Positions 33,859-41,869 of a stretch of DNA of 64,000 bases are shown piece by piece. Within the stretch, counting starts at the first letter, position 1. Every line of letters begins with the position of its first letter. The notes under the pieces were generated by a model. That model saw only the letters and a program-made list of their open reading frames with translations. It was not told the DNA's origin and did no database searches. Source of the DNA: Saprospiraceae bacterium (GTDB taxonomy: Bacteria > Bacteroidota > Bacteroidia > Chitinophagales > Saprospiraceae); NCBI GenBank assembly GCA_020630435.1, contig JAHDBJ010000009.1:62001-126000 (forward strand). The letters run 5' to 3'. Made by a program: the position numbers and the translations under genes.

Positions 33859-36717
33859 TCATTTACTTAGATGTTTTTTAAATATAAAAAAGGAAAGTAA
33901 ACACAGTAACCCAATTGCTAAAAATAAGCAATAGTCTATGAGTAGATTTGAAGAAATATTTGGATAGGTATCTCCTATAAGCACAAAGTTAGACCAGAAA
34001 AATGGGTGTGTTATAATACCAGCATTTTGTTCTAAATATTCTTTCTTGGCAAGATATAGGGCATCAGTTTTGGTTTTTCCATCGTTCAATTTTTTAAAAA
34101 AAGTTTCTATGATCGATGCCGTAGAACTATCTTCTGCTTTCCACATACTCATAATCGTATTTGGACAACCTGTATAGGTAAAGGCTCTAGCAATACTCAT
34201 GACACCTTCTCCTTGAATAAAATGCCCTTCTCCTGTACTACAAGCACTCAAGACTACCAGTTCAGCATTCAGTTTCATGCTATAAAGTTCATAGATATTT
34301 AAATAGTTATCTTCTAGTTGATTTTTTTTAGGTGTAAAAATCATTTTAGACTGAAGGGGATTGAGATCATCTACAAAAGCGTGCATAGCAAGGTGTAGTA
34401 TTTTATAGTTTGGGGCATATTGTTTGAAGTTTTGTTCGTTTGCTTGTTCTCCTAGCCATACATCTCCCTGAAAAATAGTATTGGTGTTTTTGACTTCATC
34501 TTTATTGGCTTTTAGTTCGCCTAAATCATCCCTTAAAGAAAGTACAGAACGGCTGGTTGTTAAAGTATCGTCTTCAAAGCCTTTATAACTAGGAGCAATG
34601 CCTAAATAGGGGCGTAGTGTTTCTTTTTTTTTCGTAAAATGATGAGACAATGAAGCGGAATAGCTGTATTGAATAGGGGCTAGTCGTAGCAAGTAAGGGA
34701 GGTTTTTATAATCTCTATAGGAAAGATCGGCTTCTTCCGTTAGTAATGCTTCAAAAGGAATGAAATTAAGCCATCTATCAGGGATAATTGTCAGTTCTAC
34801 TTTTTTTTCTAATAGTTTATCTTGAATATTTTTAGAAAATAATTTATTGAAAACATCATGTGCATTAATAGCGTAATCCTCATAAGCGGCTTGAGGTTGC
34901 TCTGTAATATAATTTATATCAGAAATACCTTTTCGTATTGCTTGAATCTTGTGCTTGAATCTTGAATCAATAGGCAAACTTTGAACAGTAAAATTATTTT
35001 TTTCTATAATAAACGAATACAAGCTACTATCAGAAACAAAGTATTCAATTAAGATTTGATTTGAGCGTAATTTTTCTTGAATTTCATTGATAGTCGTAAT
35101 ATTGGTATCGTATTTATATTGATAATATTGAGGATGATTTTCTTCTAGTTTCCTAATATACTTTTGTAATTTTTGTTTTGAATCTAGTAGACTTTTTCGG
35201 ATCTCTACATTGTCTTCATAGGAAAGTTCTAGCTCTTTTTCATAAATAAGGTTTTGTTGTCTTTTAATGGTCATAGAGATACTGTCGGGAAGACTAGCAA
35301 TTTCTTTTGCTTGGTTTTCTCTTAATACATCCATTAATAAAATGGCTTTGCTTTTTTCGGAAAAATGGAAAGCTGTTTTTTTATCGCCTAATTCATAAGC
35401 CGTTTCAATCGCTTTAACATAAATGGGATGTACTTTCTCTCTCCAAAACAACTTCGAACCTTCTTCATGATGCTCAAAACGGATTTGATCAATAAGTTTA
35501 TCCACCAGCAAATAAATATCCAAAGCAGCTTCTAGGTGTTTTGGATTTTTGGTATCTTTATACCAAGCTTTAAATGCTCTAGCTTTTGAAGGCAAGTAGA
35601 TCAGTAAATCTGTTTTTTCACCTATAATAATTTCTTGCTCAAAGTTCGGATTCCTAAAAATGGAAGTATCTCGAAAATTAACAGTATTATTGATGATAGT
35701 AAGTTGGTAATTTTTAAGTGCCTTAGGATAGTCGCCCTGAAAATAATACAGGTCGCCATATTTATCATATAGGTTAGAGTACTCAAAATTATAGTTTGTT
35801 TCGTAGACTTTAGTACAAATGTCAAAAGCAATATCTAGATTTTTTTTTGCTTTTTTATATTGTTGAAGTTCAATCTCCGTATACGCTAGGTTGTGATAAT
35901 TGGTATAGTTAACATCTGAATAAAAATCATTATACTTTTCATATTCCTTGGTAGCTTTTTTGTAGAGTTCTAGGCTCTTTTTTTTATCTATGGTACTCCA
36001 AATATCTGCAAGATTTGTTAGTACAACAGGCTTTATACTTATATTTTCCGTTGTTATATTTTGTAAAGTTTGTTCAAGTAATTGTATGGCTTCTTCGCTT
36101 TTTCCATAGTAATTAAGAGAGAGTGCTTTACCATTGGTACTGCTAATCATTAATCGTTCATCACCTATTTTTTTAAAAATTTGCCGTGCCAACTCATAAT
36201 TGTGGATAGCAAGTTTATAATCACTTTGACTAAAATATATATCTGCTAAGGCTAAATAAACAATGGCGATATAAAAGGGTTTATCTGTATGATGTTTATC
36301 ACGTATGTCTTGGGTTTTTAGGATGTATTTTAAGGCTTCATTATATCGACCTAAGTTTTCATAATAACTTCCGATATTGAATAAACTTTTGGTAATATTT
36401 AGGTGATGAGGAGGATGTAACTGGTATTTAATATCAAGAGACTTTTGTGTTATTTCTATTGATTTTGTATAACGATTGTAGTAAAAATATTCTTTACCTA
36501 ATTCATGGAAAATATCAGCTAATATGGAATCTTGTATGAAATTGCGCTTGGGATGTTTTAGAAGAAGTGTCTCTATTTTTGCTTCGGTTTCATTAGGTTC
36601 AATTTCTGCTATATTATCAACGATTTGGATGAGCATACTATCTATAGAGACATCCTGTGCTTTGCTAGAATAGTGTGTTACAAAAAAAAAAGTACAGCTT
36701 ATAAATAGGAGTTTCAT
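33859..36717 (-). CDS. Exported TPR-CHAT protease-like protein with C-terminal membrane anchor
   Basis: A 952-residue protein beginning at ATG 36717, which gives the signal peptide MKLLFISCTFFFVTHYSSKAQ; a longer frame to 36801 would overlap the upstream gene's 3' end. Residues ~60-350 carry TPR-like helical repeats (A/L/Y-rich, e.g. AIVYLALADIYFSQSDYKLAI). Residues ~640-915 form a CHAT (caspase-like) domain with His779 (HLAMHAFVDD) and Cys826 (VVLSACSTGEG), so the catalytic dyad is present. A hydrophobic segment at ~922-945 precedes KKHLSK and should anchor it. It lies 52 bp downstream of an LRR-subtilase gene, so the two are probably co-expressed. Confidence 0.9.
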   Translation of the reverse strand: MKLLFISCTFFFVTHYSSKAQDVSIDSMLIQIVDNIAEIEPNETEAKIETLLLKHPKRNFIQDSILADIFHELGKEYFYYNRYTKSIEITQKSLDIKYQLHPPHHLNITKSLFNIGSYYENLGRYNEALKYILKTQDIRDKHHTDKPFYIAIVYLALADIYFSQSDYKLAIHNYELARQIFKKIGDERLMISSTNGKALSLNYYGKSEEAIQLLEQTLQNITTENISIKPVVLTNLADIWSTIDKKKSLELYKKATKEYEKYNDFYSDVNYTNYHNLAYTEIELQQYKKAKKNLDIAFDICTKVYETNYNFEYSNLYDKYGDLYYFQGDYPKALKNYQLTIINNTVNFRDTSIFRNPNFEQEIIIGEKTDLLIYLPSKARAFKAWYKDTKNPKHLEAALDIYLLVDKLIDQIRFEHHEEGSKLFWREKVHPIYVKAIETAYELGDKKTAFHFSEKSKAILLMDVLRENQAKEIASLPDSISMTIKRQQNLIYEKELELSYEDNVEIRKSLLDSKQKLQKYIRKLEENHPQYYQYKYDTNITTINEIQEKLRSNQILIEYFVSDSSLYSFIIEKNNFTVQSLPIDSRFKHKIQAIRKGISDINYITEQPQAAYEDYAINAHDVFNKLFSKNIQDKLLEKKVELTIIPDRWLNFIPFEALLTEEADLSYRDYKNLPYLLRLAPIQYSYSASLSHHFTKKKETLRPYLGIAPSYKGFEDDTLTTSRSVLSLRDDLGELKANKDEVKNTNTIFQGDVWLGEQANEQNFKQYAPNYKILHLAMHAFVDDLNPLQSKMIFTPKKNQLEDNYLNIYELYSMKLNAELVVLSACSTGEGHFIQGEGVMSIARAFTYTGCPNTIMSMWKAEDSSTASIIETFFKKLNDGKTKTDALYLAKKEYLEQNAGIITHPFFWSNFVLIGDTYPNISSNLLIDYCLFLAIGLLCLLSFFIFKKHLSK

Positions 36718-36769
36718 CGTTTTAGTTATATTGAAATGATGAAACTCCTTACAAGGAATAGATATTGTC

Positions 36770-39700
36770 TTATTTATATAAAAATTTAAATACTTGTTCA
36801 TTACCTTGGATTAATACTCTTCCAAGATAAATACCTTTTGCTAAACGAGCAAGGTCAATACTTTTAATTGTGCCTTTTTCGCCTTCAAGCGGGTAGCTTA
36901 ACCATAATTTACCAGTTGTATCATATATCTCCAGAACTCCTTCACTATAAGAACCTCTAAAGACAATATCTAGGCTTTGTTCCGTCGTATTGCTTAAAAT
37001 AGAGATTGCGCTTTCAATTTCATTAATTTTAACACGCTCAACATTCGAATAAATTTCGTCTTCTGAGCTGATGGCTTTGATACGATAAAAACGCTCCCCA
37101 TCAAGACCATGAGGACACCAGTCAATGAATTGATAATTATTTTGGGATAGGTTATTAGCCTCGACAAAGCCTATTTTTGAAAAGGTTATATTGTCAGCAG
37201 AACCTTCAACATCAAACCCCAATATGTCGATTTCAAATTGTGTTTCCCAATCCAAAATTACTCTGTCAGAAGTAGGATTGGCGTTTAATCCAATAAATTG
37301 TATCGGCTCGTAAAGGTATTTAGGAAGTCGTCCATTCGTACTACATTTGCCCTCTAAGGAAGTAGGGAATTGGAGACGAGCAAAAATACTGTCTTTTAAT
37401 TGTTGATAATTCAAATCAGGATATTCTATCAATAAGCGTGCTGCAAAGCCTGTTACATAAGCTGTAGACATCGACGTTCCATTAAGGGATATGGTATCGG
37501 TATAAAAACTAGGAATGTCAGCACCCAATGCGGCTAGATCTATGTGTTCAAAGCCATAATTAGAAAAATCAGGAATACTATCTTTATCATCAACAGCCAT
37601 GACTGCTACGATGTGGTCGTGATCATATGCCGCAGGATAGAAAAGGATAGAATCTTTAAGCTCTTGGTTGCGATTTCCTGCAGAGGTGAAAAACAAAAAG
37701 TCATCGGTTCGCTGTTCAATGGTATCTAGCTTTAAGGCATTGTATAATATTGTAGAGGGTTCTCCTTGATAGCTCCAACTAGCATTCATTAATTTAGCGC
37801 CTTTTTCTTTCGCATAATAAACACCACATACGCTTTCAAAAAGACTTCCCCAACCACCAGCGTCATGTGTTTTGATAGGGATGAGGTCAATATCACTTGA
37901 ACCTAATCCTTGTGCGACCAATCGTCCGATATTACTACCATGTCGATTATAGTGATCATCATCAGGGTGCGCTGATTTATCCGTAACATACATTCCGTAT
38001 TCGTCATTTTCGTAACAATTGCCATCATTGTCATTTCCTTCTTCATCGGGATTTTCCCAGCGAAGTGGATAGAGGACAGCACTTTCGTCAAAAACATCTA
38101 GTCCTGAATCGAGGATAGCAATCTTTACACCTTCACTTTCACGGTTGCTCAGGTAGTTATAATACGATTGATTACTAGGAGAACGATACGATTTACTAGG
38201 CATTCCGTCTGTATTGACGATGTAATTAAAATCACATCCATTTAGCCTATTTTTTCGCTCTCTTGCTCTTCGCCGTTTTGTATTGTCATCATGTACATTT
38301 TGTGTTTCACCATCGATTTCTAATTGTATGAAACTTGGAATTTCCCAGAGTTCGATCTGTTGTCCACACATACAAGAATCTAATACTGTAGCATTGAATT
38401 CTTCTCGAATGATTTGTTTAGCCTCCCAGTCATACAGAGGCTGTGCAAATTGTACGACATATTGATTAGGGTAGTATAAACCGCCTAAGCTGTCAATGCC
38501 ATAGACGTATGTTTCTACTAATATGGAAGTGTTGATGATTCCAGGAACAATTGTATTATTTACTTTATAATAGTAATCCCCTCGGTCTGTTGTAGTGACG
38601 GTATCAATTTTTAAAAAGGGTTCTTGAGATCTTTTCAATAAATTATTGTCATTATCCTTATACCACCAATAATATGTACTATCTCCTCCTACGTCTGTTG
38701 CGGTAAAAGTATAGGTGCTGTCGATATAGGTACGACCTATTCTAGTATTTTCATCTACATAGAATAATTCTTGCGCTTCTATAAATAAAGAATCGAGTGT
38801 TTGGGTTTTATAACTAGTTTTAAAACCAGGGTTTCCTGAATTAGGATGGTTAAAAATCTTTTCGAGTTCAGCAAAATTTAAATTATTGTCATTACAATTG
38901 TACTCTAATAAATTCGGAGCATTGGACAAGTCAGGAATACTTTTAAGACCTAAATTAGAAAGTACAACGGTTGTAAGTTTTGTTAAGTTTTCTAGCCCAT
39001 ATATTGTATCTTGTTTTAAGGGATTATTGTTACAACGTAAGACTTCAAGGTTTTCTAAGTTGGAAAAATCTGGCAGATAACATAGACTATTTTGCTGAAT
39101 TTGTAATTCTACTAATGTTGCAATATTCTCTACGCCAAGTAGTGTGTCTAGGTTGTTTTCATGACATTCTAATTTCATTAAGTTCGTGAGATTTTGTAGT
39201 CCATTTAATTCAGAAAGATTATTTGTTGAGCATATTAGTTCTTTTAACGACGTAAGGTTGGATAAATCGGGTAATTCCATTAGTCCAAGATTGCTACAAC
39301 TGAGTTCTGTTAAGTTGAGATTAGCATCTAAGCCTTTTAGGTTAGTAATTTGGGTATTGTTGCAATTAAGTGTTTTCAATAAGGGAAATGTACTTAAATC
39401 CGGTAAGGCGTCTATACTCGTATTCTGAATGGTTAATGTTTTTAAATTAACAAGATTTTGAAGTCCTTCAATCTTTTTGAGGTTATAATTATTTTCACAT
39501 CTCAGTGTTTCTAAATTGATTAAATTAGATAAATCAGGAAGGCTGTCGAGCTCATTGGTAAAACAGACTAATGTTTTAAGAGCGGATAAAAATTCAATAT
39601 TCTGAATAGAAGTCAAACTATTGTCTGATATATTAAGACTCTTAAGACTGGTTAGATTAGAAAAAGAGCTGGGCAATACACCTATCAAATTATTATCATT

Positions 39701-39922
39701 AAGGTTAAGTGCATTTATTCTTGTACCATTAGAAGTTAGTCTAACACCTCGCCATGTGTTAATTGGGGCATTCGTTAACCAATTTGTACTATTTGACCAA
39801 AATTCACCTCCCGTATTATGATAGAAATCGACCAATGCTAGAGAATCGGTCGTTAGATTATACTGTGCTTGAATACTGATGTATAGACTAGTAAAAAAAT
39901 AAAGGAACAGTGTTTTTTTCAT
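36770..39922 (-). CDS. Secreted LRR-subtilisin (S8) protease with T9SS sorting domain
   Basis: A 1050-residue protein. Signal peptide MKKTLFLYFFTSLYISIQAQ; residues ~50-370 are leucine-rich repeats of the L-x-x-L-x-x-L-x-N type; a following region to ~560 is mixed. The subtilase domain has Asp605 (AILDSGLD), His661 (NRHGSNIGR) and Ser817 (LNGTSMSTAYV), a complete triad. An FN3-like stretch (residues ~880-965) and a type A sorting domain end the protein (KGIYLGRVLIQGN...FKFLYK). It should be exported and attached or released by T9SS. Transcribed first in a two-gene unit with the TPR-CHAT protein. Confidence 0.93.
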   Translation of the reverse strand: MKKTLFLYFFTSLYISIQAQYNLTTDSLALVDFYHNTGGEFWSNSTNWLTNAPINTWRGVRLTSNGTRINALNLNDNNLIGVLPSSFSNLTSLKSLNISDNSLTSIQNIEFLSALKTLVCFTNELDSLPDLSNLINLETLRCENNYNLKKIEGLQNLVNLKTLTIQNTSIDALPDLSTFPLLKTLNCNNTQITNLKGLDANLNLTELSCSNLGLMELPDLSNLTSLKELICSTNNLSELNGLQNLTNLMKLECHENNLDTLLGVENIATLVELQIQQNSLCYLPDFSNLENLEVLRCNNNPLKQDTIYGLENLTKLTTVVLSNLGLKSIPDLSNAPNLLEYNCNDNNLNFAELEKIFNHPNSGNPGFKTSYKTQTLDSLFIEAQELFYVDENTRIGRTYIDSTYTFTATDVGGDSTYYWWYKDNDNNLLKRSQEPFLKIDTVTTTDRGDYYYKVNNTIVPGIINTSILVETYVYGIDSLGGLYYPNQYVVQFAQPLYDWEAKQIIREEFNATVLDSCMCGQQIELWEIPSFIQLEIDGETQNVHDDNTKRRRARERKNRLNGCDFNYIVNTDGMPSKSYRSPSNQSYYNYLSNRESEGVKIAILDSGLDVFDESAVLYPLRWENPDEEGNDNDGNCYENDEYGMYVTDKSAHPDDDHYNRHGSNIGRLVAQGLGSSDIDLIPIKTHDAGGWGSLFESVCGVYYAKEKGAKLMNASWSYQGEPSTILYNALKLDTIEQRTDDFLFFTSAGNRNQELKDSILFYPAAYDHDHIVAVMAVDDKDSIPDFSNYGFEHIDLAALGADIPSFYTDTISLNGTSMSTAYVTGFAARLLIEYPDLNYQQLKDSIFARLQFPTSLEGKCSTNGRLPKYLYEPIQFIGLNANPTSDRVILDWETQFEIDILGFDVEGSADNITFSKIGFVEANNLSQNNYQFIDWCPHGLDGERFYRIKAISSEDEIYSNVERVKINEIESAISILSNTTEQSLDIVFRGSYSEGVLEIYDTTGKLWLSYPLEGEKGTIKSIDLARLAKGIYLGRVLIQGNEQVFKFLYK

Positions 39923-40254
39923 GCTTTAAAGATTAATTTATGAGATTACATGGTTTATAAACGATTAAAAAGTTTCCTCAGATAATAAAATTAAGGACAA
40001 GTTTCTATTTAATAATATTTTAGGAGGTATTTAATGTAACCACTAATTTTTTTTGCATAAAAAATATAGTTATTAGAAGAAGTATATTGTAAAGTTAATA
40101 CATCAAAGAAATTAGGGTATTGAATAATAAGAAATTTAATTGGTTTTATGATTTTTTAATAAAAATGCATCATTTCTGTAACACAATGATGTTTCAAAGT
40201 ATAAAGGAGTAAGCAATCAATTTGATATTTTATTACTCAAAAAAAAATCATAGA
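39923..40254. other. Divergent intergenic region
   Basis: A 332-bp gap between the LRR-subtilase (minus) and an unknown secreted protein (plus). It must hold both promoters. I saw no convincing TAnnTTTG box or palindrome, and no ORF. Confidence 0.45.
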
Positions 40255-41616
40255 ATGAAAAAGCTAATTTCAATTTCATTATTCACAATACTATTCTTAT
40301 CAATATTCAATGTTTCGGAAGCACAGATTCGTATTCCTAAGATACCCCGAAATCCTAAAATCCCCAAAACACCAATTCCTAGAGTTCCTCCTATTCAAAA
40401 CTTTACAGATGTTACAGGAGTTTACAGGGGAGAAAGAGGAATTTATATTTATATGAAAAAAATAGGCTATAATGAAGTCTATGGGTTGATTGAATGGGAC
40501 TATGCTGCGGTTGTATTTAAAGGAAAAATAGAGAAAAGAGGAGATAATGAAGTGATCGTTAATCAGTATTTCCCCGTACCAAAAGGGAATTCGATAAATT
40601 CAACAGAAGGCTATCGTGTATCCATAGGAAATATTTATATTAAAAATAGTGGTAGGACGGTAGCATTTACACATACTTTTGAAAGTTTCAGACAAAATTA
40701 TGAGTTAAATAAAACAACGAGCAGAAGTTTTTACCCCTCTAAAGACGACAGTGGATTTACAGGACCTTCGGGGGCAGGGTTTACAGGAACATGGGAATGT
40801 AACGATGGAGGTCGATATTATATGTATCAAAAATCTGGGACTAGAGGTGATGAGCCTAACTTGGTCTGGTTTGGAGAGTCCGCTAATACCCGTACGCCAG
40901 GTTTTACGAATATTTTTGTAGGGAAGGTAAGGAGAACAACGACACCACCAGATGAGTTTGGGCAACGTCGATCGGTTTATGAAATTAAAGGAAAATATGT
41001 CGATATTCCTAAGGGAAGAGCAAGTGGGAAAGGAGAGTTAACACTACGAGGTGATTGGTGGAATCTAGGAAGAACGGCTGTTGTTGGAGGCTTTGGTGGA
41101 AGTACTTGGCGAAAAAATAGAGATTTGGAAGTGAATATTCAGCGTTTAGAAGCTATTTCCCCAGATGCCTGTGGTTCTATGGATTTCTTTGGATACACGA
41201 CAATTGGCGCAGATAGAAAAAATTATGGTGTGAGTGAAGGAAACGATATTCGACCCAATTGGAAGCACCGTGCAAAATGGGAATATGATCGTTATGGAAT
41301 GGTAAATATAAGTATTGTTTTAAAAGATGATGATGACTTTGGTTGTGGAGGAGGAGATGACAAAGTAGATATAAATCCACAGCCAGGAAGCGATGATAAT
41401 ATAAGGGCTTTGGGATTATTTTTAGCGATTGATAGCCAAGGACATATTTATCAGAAAAAACTAGATGGTACTAGGGGAGATAAAATTGGAAGAGTAGGAC
41501 AAGCAATAGAGATGCGAGGGAATTCTTGCTCTACAGCATGGAACGATCCATCTTCTGGAAACTCCGACGAAGAGTGCGCTAAAATCACCTTTAAGATTGA
41601 CTATGTTTTTGAGTAA
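40255..41616 (+). CDS. Secreted protein of unknown function
   Basis: A 453-residue protein from ATG 40255, which gives the signal peptide MKKLISISLFTILFLSIFNVSEAQ; an upstream TTG at 40222 is less likely. A proline-rich linker (IPKIPRNPKIPKTPIPRVPP) precedes two related beta-rich regions, each starting G-V-Y-R-G or G-T-W-E-C and containing aromatic strands. The C terminus has a GCGGGDD acidic loop. No family is recognised and no sorting domain is present. The last ~220 bp and the 3' flank are duplicated at 45219-45527. Confidence 0.78.
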   Translation: MKKLISISLFTILFLSIFNVSEAQIRIPKIPRNPKIPKTPIPRVPPIQNFTDVTGVYRGERGIYIYMKKIGYNEVYGLIEWDYAAVVFKGKIEKRGDNEVIVNQYFPVPKGNSINSTEGYRVSIGNIYIKNSGRTVAFTHTFESFRQNYELNKTTSRSFYPSKDDSGFTGPSGAGFTGTWECNDGGRYYMYQKSGTRGDEPNLVWFGESANTRTPGFTNIFVGKVRRTTTPPDEFGQRRSVYEIKGKYVDIPKGRASGKGELTLRGDWWNLGRTAVVGGFGGSTWRKNRDLEVNIQRLEAISPDACGSMDFFGYTTIGADRKNYGVSEGNDIRPNWKHRAKWEYDRYGMVNISIVLKDDDDFGCGGGDDKVDINPQPGSDDNIRALGLFLAIDSQGHIYQKKLDGTRGDKIGRVGQAIEMRGNSCSTAWNDPSSGNSDEECAKITFKIDYVFE

Positions 41617-41654
41617 TATTCTATTTTAAAAGACCTATAATAGGAAATAGGCAA

Positions 41655-41704
41655 AACAAAAACTGTCTGCATATCCAAGTTTTTGACTTGTGAAATGTAG
41701 ACAG
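41655..41704 (+). terminator. Terminator interrupted by a miniature element
   Basis: The stem arms AAACTGTCTGCAT and ATGTAGACAG are present, but the pairing TTTT and T run are missing here because the element at 41704-41849 starts right after TAGACAG. The intact version is at 45482-45535. Confidence 0.7.
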
Positions 41705-41856
41705 GGACATTCAGCAGTAAGTACAAAGGATTCCCATAACAACCTAAGCCGTCATGGGAATCCTTTGTACTTACTGCTGTAATATGCCGACATGAAAATA
41801 CCAACTATTTACTTCTTTTTCAAAGGGTTAAACTACTGCTGAACAGCCCTAGACAG
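41698..41856. mobile_element. Miniature inverted-repeat element with target-site duplication
   Basis: The element (41704-41849, ~146 bp) has 16-bp terminal inverted repeats, GGGACATTCAGCAGTA at the left and GGGCTGTTCAGCAGTA as the complement of the right end, 13 of 16 matching. It is flanked by the direct repeat TAGACAG (41698-41704 and 41850-41856; one G could belong to either). Inside is a perfect 26-bp hairpin (41712-41737 with 41754-41779, 16-nt loop). No ORF. The uninterrupted site is seen in the duplicated copy at 45521. The parent transposase is not in the window. Confidence 0.82.
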
Positions 41857-41869
41857 TCCCATTATTTCC

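Noticed and set aside
36718-36801. Longer N terminus for the TPR-CHAT protein
   Set aside because: It would overlap the LRR-subtilase end and place 28 non-signal residues before a clear signal peptide at ATG 36717.
41712-41779. Integron attC-like site
   Set aside because: The hairpin is a perfect long palindrome, lacks the bulged bases and the conserved core site pattern, and is explained better by the mini-element with target duplication.
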